A stretch of DNA of 64,000 nt from Pseudomonas turukhanskensis (GTDB lineage: Bacteria; Pseudomonadota; Gammaproteobacteria; Pseudomonadales; Pseudomonadaceae), in the NCBI RefSeq assembly GCF_027922365.1, contig NZ_BSFN01000004.1:248001-312000 (forward strand), in the 5' to 3' direction. Under the pieces are notes generated by a model. The model saw only the letters and a program-made list of their open reading frames with translations, did not search any database and was not told where the DNA came from. Positions 57,378-64,000 of the stretch are shown here, one piece after another (positions within the stretch are counted from its first letter, which is position 1; each line of letters opens with the position of its first letter). Both the position numbers and the translations under genes were made by a program.

Positions 57378-58388
57378 ATGTTCGACGACAAGGTATTGAT
57401 GATCACCGGTGGTACCGGTTCCTTTGGCCACACGGTGTTGCGGCGCTTCCTCAATACCAGCGTGCGCGAAATTCGCATTTTTTCCCGCGATGAGAAAAAG
57501 CAGGAAGACATGCGCATCGCCTTGGCTAACGACAAGGTCAAGTTCTATATCGGTGATGTGCGCGATTACGACAGCCTGGCCCAGGCCATGGTCGGCGTGG
57601 ACTATATCTTCCACGCGGCGGCGCTCAAGCAGGTGCCGTCCTGCGAGTTCTATCCCATGGAAGCGGTGCGCACCAATGTGCTGGGCACTGAAAACGTGCT
57701 GAACGCCGCCATCGCGACCGGCGTGAAGCGCGTGGTGGTGCTCAGTACCGACAAGGCGGTGTACCCGATCAACGCCATGGGCATTTCCAAGGCCATGGCG
57801 GAAAAGCTGATGGTCGCCAAGTCGCGGATGATTCCGGCCAGCGGCCCGGTTATCTGCGCCACCCGTTACGGCAATGTCATGGCTTCGCGCGGTTCGGTCA
57901 TTCCGCTGTTTGTCGAGCAATTGAAGACCAACGAGCCGCTGACCGTGACAGACCCGGAAATGACCCGCTTCCTGATGTCGCTGGAAGATTCGGTCGACCT
58001 GGTACTGCACGCCTTTGAACATGGCCAGCAGGGCGATCTGTTTATTCAGAAAGCCCCGGCCTCCACCGTGGGCGATCTGGCCCAGGCGCTTAAAGAGCTG
58101 TTTGGCAAAGACAACACGGTGAAGGTGATCGGCACTCGCCACGGCGAAAAGCTGTACGAATCGCTGGTATCGCGCGAAGAAATGGCCAAGGCCGAAGACA
58201 TGGGCCGGTATTACCGCATTCCCGCCGATAACCGCGACCTCAACTACAAAAAGTATTTTGTCGAGGGCGAGCAGCGCATCTCTGAGCTGGACGATTACAC
58301 CTCGCACAACACTGCGCGCCTGGACGTTGCCGGCATCAAGAGCCTGCTGCTGAACCTGGACTACATCAAGGCAGAGCTCAATGCTTAA
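57378..58388 (+). CDS. wbjB: UDP-GlcNAc 4,6-dehydratase/5-epimerase (WbjB/FnlA/CapE type)
   Basis: SDR enzyme of 336 residues that starts conversion of UDP-GlcNAc to UDP-6-deoxy-4-keto-L-sugars. ITGGTGSFGHTVLRRF is the NAD site; DVRDYDSLAQAMVGVDYIFHAAALKQVPSCEFYP follows and the catalytic region is VVVLSTDKAVYPINAMGISKAMAEK, with Met in place of the usual Tyr as in WbjB/CapE. It is soluble, unlike WbpM further along. A 51-base gap separates it from the reductase gene; it overlaps the epimerase gene by eight bases. Confidence 0.92.
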   Translation: MFDDKVLMITGGTGSFGHTVLRRFLNTSVREIRIFSRDEKKQEDMRIALANDKVKFYIGDVRDYDSLAQAMVGVDYIFHAAALKQVPSCEFYPMEAVRTNVLGTENVLNAAIATGVKRVVVLSTDKAVYPINAMGISKAMAEKLMVAKSRMIPASGPVICATRYGNVMASRGSVIPLFVEQLKTNEPLTVTDPEMTRFLMSLEDSVDLVLHAFEHGQQGDLFIQKAPASTVGDLAQALKELFGKDNTVKVIGTRHGEKLYESLVSREEMAKAEDMGRYYRIPADNRDLNYKKYFVEGEQRISELDDYTSHNTARLDVAGIKSLLLNLDYIKAELNA

Positions 58389-59508
58389 GGTCATGACCCT
58401 GGTGGGCACCCGCCCCGAACTGATCAAGATGAGCCGCGTGATCGCCGAACTGGACCGGCAGGTGAACCATGTACTGGTTCATTCCGGGCAGAACTATGAT
58501 TACGAGCTGAACCAGGTCTTTTTCGACGACCTGGAAATTCGCAAGCCCGATTACTTTCTCGGTGTGGCCGGCGACACCGCCGCCAAAACCATCGCTGAAG
58601 TGATTGCCAAGGCCGATGAAATTTTCGAGCTGGAAAAGCCCGATGCGCTGATGCTGTACGGCGACACCAACACCTGCCTGGCGGTGATTTCCGCCAAGCG
58701 TCGCAAGATTCCCGTGTTCCATATGGAAGCCGGCAATCGCTGCTTTGATCAGCGCGTGCCCGAGGAACTTAACCGCAAAGTTCTCGACCACCTCAGTGAC
58801 ATCAACATGGTGCTCACCGAGCATGCGCGCCGCTATCTCATAGCCGAGGGTATCCGCCCCGAAACCATCATCAAGACCGGCTCGCACATGGCCGAGGTGC
58901 TCGACTACTACCGGGCGAAAATCGAGCAGTCCGATGTGCTCGAACGCAGCGGGCTTGAGCAGGACAAGTTCTTTATCGTCAGCGCCCACCGCGAAGAAAA
59001 CGTCGACACCCCGGATAACCTGCGCGACCTGCTGGCTACGCTGCGCGCGCTGGCTGATGCGTATGGTTTACCTCTGATCGTGTCCACTCACCCGCGCACC
59101 CGCAAGCGCTTGGAAGCACTGGGCGAGTCGCTGGACCACCCCTTGATCCGCTTTGTAAAACCCTTTGGTCTGCTGGACTACATCAAACTGCAGATGTCGG
59201 CGTTTTGCGTGCTGTCAGACAGCGGCACCATCACCGAGGAAGCCTCGTTGCTGAATCTTCCGGCGGTAACGCTGCGCAATGCCCACGAGCGCCCGGAAGG
59301 CATGGACGAAGGGACTCTGATCATGAGCGGCCTGAAAGCCGGCGCCGTGATGGATGCGGTACGCGTGGTGACCAGCCAGCACGTGCGCGGCGAACGCAAG
59401 GTGCCATTGGTACCCGATTACCAGGGCGGCCCGGTGTCGCTGCAGGTTGTGCGGGTGGTACTGAGTTATACCGACTACATCAACCGTACCGTCTGGCACA
59501 AAGACTGA
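58381..59508 (+). CDS. wbjD: UDP-HexNAc 2-epimerase (WbjD/FnlC/WbvD type)
   Basis: Non-hydrolysing 2-epimerase of 375 residues (WecB fold). VMTLVGTRPELIKMSRVI starts it; HSGQNYDYELNQVFFDDLEI, MLYGDTNTCLAVISAKR, HMEAGNRCFDQRVPEELNRK and VSAHREENVDTPDN are typical of the WbjD/Cap5G/FnlC branch. It should perform the last C2 inversion giving UDP-L-FucNAc or UDP-L-QuiNAc. It could also substitute for the missing WbpI on UDP-GlcNAc(3NAc)A, but that is not suggested by its motifs. Confidence 0.92.
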   Translation: MLKVMTLVGTRPELIKMSRVIAELDRQVNHVLVHSGQNYDYELNQVFFDDLEIRKPDYFLGVAGDTAAKTIAEVIAKADEIFELEKPDALMLYGDTNTCLAVISAKRRKIPVFHMEAGNRCFDQRVPEELNRKVLDHLSDINMVLTEHARRYLIAEGIRPETIIKTGSHMAEVLDYYRAKIEQSDVLERSGLEQDKFFIVSAHREENVDTPDNLRDLLATLRALADAYGLPLIVSTHPRTRKRLEALGESLDHPLIRFVKPFGLLDYIKLQMSAFCVLSDSGTITEEASLLNLPAVTLRNAHERPEGMDEGTLIMSGLKAGAVMDAVRVVTSQHVRGERKVPLVPDYQGGPVSLQVVRVVLSYTDYINRTVWHKD

Positions 59509-59516
59509 GCTGCGTA

Positions 59517-60479
59517 ATGCGTGTTTTATTGACTGGCGCGAGTGGCTTCGTTGGGCGCGCCGTGCAGGAACGTCTGTTGGCTGAAGGTGCCTACAGGGTG
59601 CGCTGTGCTTTTCGCACGCTGCCGGCCATAGTCCAGAGCGATGTAGAGGCCTGCGCGGCGCCGGACCTGGGGCCGGACGCTGACTGGTCGGCCGCACTGT
59701 CGGGCATGGATGCGGTGATTCACTGCGCGGCCCGGGTGCATGTGATGCGCGAGCAGGAAGCTGATCCGCTGCAGGCGTTTCGCCGGGCGAATGTCCAGGG
59801 CACGCTGCAACTGGCGCGTCAGGCGGTGCAGGCGGGTGTTCGGCGGTTCGTTTACCTCAGCTCTATCAAGGTCAATGGCGAGGCCACCCAGCCAGGGCAG
59901 GCTTTTCACGCCGACGATAAACCCGCGGCTAACGACCCGTACGGCCTGTCCAAACTGGAAGCCGAAGAAGGGCTGTTTGCGCTGGCTCGAGAGACCGGGC
60001 TGGAGGTGGTCGTGGTACGCCCGCCGCTCGTTTACGGGCCAGACGTGAAAGCCAACTTTCTCAGCATGATGCGCTGGTTGCACCGCGGCATACCCTTGCC
60101 CTTCGGCGCCATCAACAACCGCCGCAGCCTGGTGGCCGTGGCTAACCTGGCCGACTTGCTGGCCGTGTGCCTGGTCCATCCTGCCGCGGCGGGCCAACGC
60201 TTTCTGGTAAGCGATGGTCACGACCTGTCCACCTCCGAGTTGTTGCGCCAGCTGGGTGCCGCGCTGGGTCGTCCGGCGCGGTTGCTGCCGGTGCCGCAAC
60301 GCTGGCTGGAAGGCGGCGCCCGCCTGCTCGGCCGGGAGGACATGGGCCGCCGTCTGTGCGGCTCGCTGCAAGTGGATATCAACAAAACCCGCGAGCTATT
60401 GAATTGGCACCCGCCTATAGCGGTTGAGCGTGGCCTGGCCAGCGCCGCCGCGCGTTATCTGGACAGTCAAAACAGATGA
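59517..60479 (+). CDS. NAD-dependent 4-reductase, WbpV/WbpK-like
   Basis: Extended SDR of 320 residues. VLLTGASGFVGRAV binds NAD(P); the active-site Ser lies in YLSSIKVNGEAT and Tyr-Lys in DPYGLSKLEAEE. WbpV and WbpK reduce the 4-keto sugar made by WbpM to UDP-D-QuiNAc or UDP-D-FucNAc; the sequence alone does not say which. ATG 59517 begins eight bases after the epimerase stop. A long open frame upstream (from 59205) is a shadow of that epimerase. It overlaps wbpL by four bases. Confidence 0.88.
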   Translation: MRVLLTGASGFVGRAVQERLLAEGAYRVRCAFRTLPAIVQSDVEACAAPDLGPDADWSAALSGMDAVIHCAARVHVMREQEADPLQAFRRANVQGTLQLARQAVQAGVRRFVYLSSIKVNGEATQPGQAFHADDKPAANDPYGLSKLEAEEGLFALARETGLEVVVVRPPLVYGPDVKANFLSMMRWLHRGIPLPFGAINNRRSLVAVANLADLLAVCLVHPAAAGQRFLVSDGHDLSTSELLRQLGAALGRPARLLPVPQRWLEGGARLLGREDMGRRLCGSLQVDINKTRELLNWHPPIAVERGLASAAARYLDSQNR

Positions 60480-61486
60480 ATATTTTTGTTGTGGCGGCGC
60501 TGGTAGCCGTACTGGCCTGGGCGCTGACCCTGGCATTTCGTCGCTACGCGCTGGCCAGCAGCCTGCTCGATATTCCCAACGCTCGCAGCTCACACACGGT
60601 GCCCACGCCTCGTGGCGGCGGCGTGGCCATTGTGCTGAGCTTTCTGCTGGTATTGCCGCTGTTGGCCTGGTGGGGTGATATCAGTTGGCCGCTGGCCTGG
60701 GCATTGCTCGGTGGTGGCGGCTGCGTCGCGGTGGTGGGGTATCTCGATGACCACGGTCATATCGCTGCGCGCTGGCGCCTGCTTGCGCACTTTGCTGGCG
60801 CGGTGTGGGCACTTTTCTGGTTGGGCGGCCTGCCGCCTGTGCAGGTGGGCGGGGTGGTGTTCGACCTGAATTGGCTGGGCCATGTGGCGGCGGCTTTTTA
60901 TCTGGTCTGGCTGCTCAACCTGTACAACTTCATGGACGGTATCGACGGTATCGCCGGGGTTGAGGTGGTGACCGTATGTGGCGCCGGGGCATTGCTGTAT
61001 GGACTGCTGGGCTTGCCGGAGATGGCCGTGTTGCCCTTGTTGCTGGCGGCGGCAAGTGGCGGATTTCTGTACTGGAATTTTCCGCCAGCGAAGATCTTCA
61101 TGGGCGATGCCGGTAGCGGTTTTCTCGGGCTGGCGCTGGGCATTCTTTCACTGCAGGCCGCATGGGTGGCACCACAATTGCTTTGGAGCTGGCTGATTCT
61201 GCTGGCGGTGTTTATTGTGGACGCCACCTGGACCTTGCTCCGCCGCCTGCTGCGCGGTGACAAGGTGTACGAAGCGCACCGCAGTCACGCTTACCAGTAT
61301 GCCTCCCGTCGCCACGGCCAACACAGGCTGGTCACCCTGGCGGTACTGGCCTTGAATATAGGCTGGTTACTGCCGCTTGCGGTCTGGGTGGCTGTGGGCG
61401 GCCTGGATGGTGTCGCGGGCTTTGTATTAGCCTGTGTTCCGCTGGTTTGGCTGGCGGTCAGATACGATGCAGGGAAGCAAGAGTGA
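60476..61486 (+). CDS. wbpL: Undecaprenyl-phosphate sugar-1-phosphate transferase WbpL
   Basis: MraY/WecA-type membrane transferase of 336 residues with about 10-11 helices. LDIPNARSSHTVPTPRGGGVAIVL, the Mg site LLNLYNFMDGIDGIAG, FMGDAGSGFLGLALGIL and HRSHAYQYASRR are present. It should start O-antigen (and in P. aeruginosa also common antigen) assembly by placing D-FucNAc/QuiNAc- or GlcNAc-phosphate on undecaprenyl phosphate. The start overlaps the reductase stop by ATGA. Confidence 0.94.
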   Translation: MNIFVVAALVAVLAWALTLAFRRYALASSLLDIPNARSSHTVPTPRGGGVAIVLSFLLVLPLLAWWGDISWPLAWALLGGGGCVAVVGYLDDHGHIAARWRLLAHFAGAVWALFWLGGLPPVQVGGVVFDLNWLGHVAAAFYLVWLLNLYNFMDGIDGIAGVEVVTVCGAGALLYGLLGLPEMAVLPLLLAAASGGFLYWNFPPAKIFMGDAGSGFLGLALGILSLQAAWVAPQLLWSWLILLAVFIVDATWTLLRRLLRGDKVYEAHRSHAYQYASRRHGQHRLVTLAVLALNIGWLLPLAVWVAVGGLDGVAGFVLACVPLVWLAVRYDAGKQE

Positions 61487-61534
61487 TAAACACTGCCGCT
61501 GACAGGGGATGGGTCAACATGGATCGGAGCGAAT

Positions 61535-63580
61535 GTGACGGGCAAAAACGGTAAAAGCGGTAAAAACGGCATTCAGCTGCGTGAGCGCCTGGTAGGTCTG
61601 CGTCGTCGTTACAAGCGTCTTCTGCAAGTGTGTACGGATGTTGTGCTGGTGTGGCTGTCGTTGTGGGGTGCCTTTGTCGTGCGCCTGGGCATAGATCGGC
61701 CAATCGATCCCGTCGGCGATTACGCGTGGTTGTTTCTAGCTGCCCCTGTCATTTCCATTCCCATCTTCATCCGTTTCGGCATGTACCGGGCGGTCATGCG
61801 CTACTTCGGCAATGAAGCCCTGGTGGCCATCTTCAAAGCCGTGTCGTTGTCGGCCTTGCTGCTGGGGTTGTACATCTATATGTACCGCGCCAACGTCATG
61901 GTGCCACGCTCCGTAGTGTTCAATTACTGGTGGCTGAGCCTCCTGATGATCGGCGGTCTGCGCCTGTTCATGCGTCAATACTTTCTCGGTGACTGGCTAT
62001 TGGCCGGTCAGCATGTTCCGTTTTTTCGCCAGAACGACGGGCTCACCAAGGTGGCGATATACGGCGGCGGTTCGGCCGGTAATCAGTTGGTCGCGGCCCT
62101 GCGCATGGGCAAGAGCATGCGCCCGGTGGCCTTTATCGACGACGATGAAGGCATCGCCAATCGCGTGGTGGCGGGGTTGACCGTGTATACCTCGCGCAAG
62201 ATTTCCCAGTTGATCGAGGAAACCGGGGCGCAGGAAGTGCTGCTGGCCATTCCTTCGGCGTCCCGTTCGCGGCGGCGGGAAATTCTCGCCGCCTTGGAAC
62301 CCTATCCCGTGCATGTGCGCACGGTCCCTGGGTTTTCGGACCTGGCCAGCGGCCGGGTGAGTGTCAGCGATCTGCAGGAAGTGGATATCGCCGATTTGCT
62401 CGGGCGCGATGCGGTACCGCCGCGCGCTGATTTGTTCGAACGCTGCATTCGCAACCAGGTGGTGATGGTGACAGGGGCCGGTGGTTCCATCGGCTCCGAG
62501 CTGTGTCGGCAAATTCTGTCCTGCGCACCAACGGCGTTGGTGCTGTTTGAACACAGCGAATACAACCTCTACAGCATTCAGACAGAGCTGGAAGGGCGCC
62601 TGCGCCACGAAGGGCTGAATATCAGGCTGGTGCCGATTCTAGGCTCGGTGCGCAATTGCGAACGGCTGCTGGATGTGATGCGCACCTGGGGCGTCAACAC
62701 GGTGTACCACGCGGCCGCTTACAAACACGTGCCCATCGTTGAGCACAACGTGGCCGAGGGCGTGTTGAACAACGTGGCGGGCACCCTGCAGACCGCCCAG
62801 GCCGCTGTGCAGGCAGGCGTGGAGCACTTTGTGCTGATTTCAACCGACAAGGCGGTGCGGCCCACCAATGTCATGGGCAGCACCAAGCGGTTGGCAGAAA
62901 TGACTCTACAAGCCTTGAGCCTGGAAAAAAGCCCGTTGTTGATGGGCGCCAAGGCGAGCACGCCGCCCAACCGCACGCGCTTTACCATGGTGCGTTTCGG
63001 CAATGTGCTGGGCTCGTCGGGCTCGGTCATTCCGTTGTTTCGCGAGCAGATCAAGCGTGGCGGCCCCATCACTGTGACGCACCCGAATATCACCCGCTAT
63101 TTCATGACCATCCCCGAAGCTGCGCAGTTGGTTATCCAGGCCGGTTCCATGGGGCGGGGCGGGGATGTCTTCGTGCTCGACATGGGCTCGCCGGTAAAAA
63201 TTGCCGAGTTGGCGGCGAAAATGGTTCACCTGTCTGGCCTGACGGTACGCAATGAGCAGAACCCCCAGGGTGATATCGCCATCGAGTTCACTGGCCTGCG
63301 CTCTGGCGAGAAGCTCTACGAGGAGCTGCTGATTGGCGACAACGTCAGTCCCACCGAACACCCGATGATCATGCGTGCCGATGAAGAACACCTGCCCTGG
63401 TCGGTTTTCAAGGAAGTGTTGAATGAGATCTTTCTGGCGGTGGAGCGTGATGATTACGAGCGCCTGCGAGAATTGCTGCGAGAACACGTGAACGGCTATG
63501 TGCCGGAGCGCGAAATCGTTGATTTAATTCATAAAAAACGTATCGAGGCACCGCCGCCGAGTGATTTGACACTGCATTGA
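61535..63580 (+). CDS. wbpM: UDP-GlcNAc C4,6-dehydratase WbpM
   Basis: Membrane-bound 4,6-dehydratase of 681 residues, needed for UDP-D-QuiNAc/FucNAc. Four N-terminal helices (about 30-160) are followed by a first Rossmann-like region (VAIYGGGSAGNQLVAALRMG) and the dehydratase domain: VTGAGGSIGSELCRQIL and catalytic ISTDKAVRPTNVMGSTKRLAE, with Met in the Tyr place, as in WbpM. GTG 61535 has GGAG upstream; the first codons encode a short Gly/Lys/Asn repeat, which makes the protein longer than PAO1 WbpM (665). It marks the right end of the locus. Confidence 0.95.
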   Translation: MTGKNGKSGKNGIQLRERLVGLRRRYKRLLQVCTDVVLVWLSLWGAFVVRLGIDRPIDPVGDYAWLFLAAPVISIPIFIRFGMYRAVMRYFGNEALVAIFKAVSLSALLLGLYIYMYRANVMVPRSVVFNYWWLSLLMIGGLRLFMRQYFLGDWLLAGQHVPFFRQNDGLTKVAIYGGGSAGNQLVAALRMGKSMRPVAFIDDDEGIANRVVAGLTVYTSRKISQLIEETGAQEVLLAIPSASRSRRREILAALEPYPVHVRTVPGFSDLASGRVSVSDLQEVDIADLLGRDAVPPRADLFERCIRNQVVMVTGAGGSIGSELCRQILSCAPTALVLFEHSEYNLYSIQTELEGRLRHEGLNIRLVPILGSVRNCERLLDVMRTWGVNTVYHAAAYKHVPIVEHNVAEGVLNNVAGTLQTAQAAVQAGVEHFVLISTDKAVRPTNVMGSTKRLAEMTLQALSLEKSPLLMGAKASTPPNRTRFTMVRFGNVLGSSGSVIPLFREQIKRGGPITVTHPNITRYFMTIPEAAQLVIQAGSMGRGGDVFVLDMGSPVKIAELAAKMVHLSGLTVRNEQNPQGDIAIEFTGLRSGEKLYEELLIGDNVSPTEHPMIMRADEEHLPWSVFKEVLNEIFLAVERDDYERLRELLREHVNGYVPEREIVDLIHKKRIEAPPPSDLTLH

Positions 63581-63601
63581 AGCTGCCCATAAGTTGGCCA
63601 C

Positions 63602-63624
63602 CGCAGGGCGCTAAATGCCCTGCG
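63602..63624 (+). terminator. Hairpin after wbpM
   Basis: CGCAGGGC pairs with GCCCTGCG around a seven-base loop, 21 bases after the wbpM stop. No T run follows, so termination would be weak or Rho-assisted; it may instead protect the mRNA end. Confidence 0.5.
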
Positions 63625-63649
63625 TAACCAACTTTCAAGGAGTTTCATC

Positions 63650-63982
63650 ATGCGTATCGGATACGTCTCTTCGCTGTTGTTTGCAGCCCTCGCGTTTTTC
63701 TCCATCGGCACTTCTGCGGCCGAGCCTGTGAAGGTCGAACCTGCCCAATCCGCCGTCGCCCAGCCTGCCCGGGCGCCGGTAGCGGGCGCGCTCAACCTCA
63801 ATACCGCCGACGCACAGGCGCTACAGACTGGCCTGATCGGGATTGGTCAGGTCAAGGCGCAGGCCATCGTCGAGTACCGCGAAGCCAACGGCCCCTTCAC
63901 CTCGGTGGATGAGTTGCTGGAAGTGAAGGGCATTGGTGCCTCAACACTGGAGAAAAACCGCGCTCGGTTGAGCCTCGACTAA
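63650..63982 (+). CDS. comEA: ComEA-like helix-hairpin-helix protein
   Basis: Small exported DNA-binding protein of 110 residues. A signal peptide ([23 protein letters not shown]) is followed by a Pro/Ala/Val-rich spacer and, from 47, a tandem helix-hairpin-helix domain ([36 protein letters not shown], then [13 protein letters not shown]). Relatives bind double-stranded DNA in the periplasm during natural uptake. AAGGAG precedes the ATG. The gene stands at the same place after wbpM in P. aeruginosa (PA3140). Confidence 0.93.
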   Translation: MRIGYVSSLLFAALAFFSIGTSAAEPVKVEPAQSAVAQPARAPVAGALNLNTADAQALQTGLIGIGQVKAQAIVEYREANGPFTSVDELLEVKGIGASTLEKNRARLSLD

Positions 63983-64000
63983 GCGCCGCTGCAATGCAAA

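Noticed and set aside
56382-58427. 681-residue open frame antisense to the UDP-sugar genes
   Set aside because: It spans three real genes on the other strand and has no conserved motif.
59205-59516. Extended N-terminus of the WbpV/K-like gene
   Set aside because: The upstream part overlaps the epimerase gene in another frame; the NAD motif begins right after ATG 59517.

Overview
The window is a stretch of a Pseudomonas chromosome. Evidence: the order mtaD-mtnA-gyrA-serC-pheA-hisC-tyrA/aroA-cmk-rpsA-ihfB followed by an O-antigen locus closed by wbpM and comEA matches the arrangement known from P. aeruginosa and relatives; the TyrA-AroA fusion is typical of Pseudomonas; and REP-type palindromes starting GTAGGAG are scattered between genes. 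The strain is clearly not PAO1, because gene content left of 27 kb and inside the O-antigen locus differs. The species cannot be fixed from the sequence alone.

Layout. 1-5.4 kb: the 3' part of aceK, an AraC regulator, a ProX/ProW-like osmolyte/betaine transporter pair without an ATPase gene, and an orphan FecI-type sigma factor. 5.6-13.3 kb: a divergent accessory locus around a HutC-type GntR regulator. A membrane desaturase and a PhnD-like protein without signal peptide are read leftwards; an SsuABC-type importer and a large DUF3604 protein are read rightwards. This is the best candidate for an undescribed uptake/catabolic system. 13.3-17.6 kb: an MFS transporter gene broken by one amber codon, a PAS/sigma-54 activator and an AtoE short-chain fatty acid transporter. 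17.7-27.5 kb: a DUF2242 lipoprotein, then an acyl-CoA ligase/thioesterase/two hydrolases/GST/DUF4892 block, an AI-2E-type permease and a YdgA-like protein. 27.5-33.6 kb: a diguanylate cyclase, then ubiG-mupP-yciK, methylthioadenosine deaminase and mtnA.

33.8-45.2 kb is a housekeeping block: gyrA; the aromatic/serine set serC-pheA-hisC-tyrA/aroA; cmk, rpsA and ihfB, many of them joined by TGATG or ATGA overlaps.

45.7-63.6 kb is the O-antigen locus. WbpA/B/E/D should make UDP-GlcNAc(3NAc)A. An AT-richer central cassette (about 49.7-55.2 kb) holds the Wzx flippase, a nitroreductase-like protein, a pyruvyl transferase and two glycosyltransferases. A third transferase and an RmlD-like/WbjB-like/WbjD-like trio probably make and transfer an L-6-deoxy-HexNAc. 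A WbpV/K-like reductase, WbpL and WbpM make and attach the first sugar (D-QuiNAc or D-FucNAc) on undecaprenyl phosphate. No wzy polymerase and no wzz gene are seen here. No tRNA, rRNA, CRISPR array, intact insertion sequence or phage gene was recognised.
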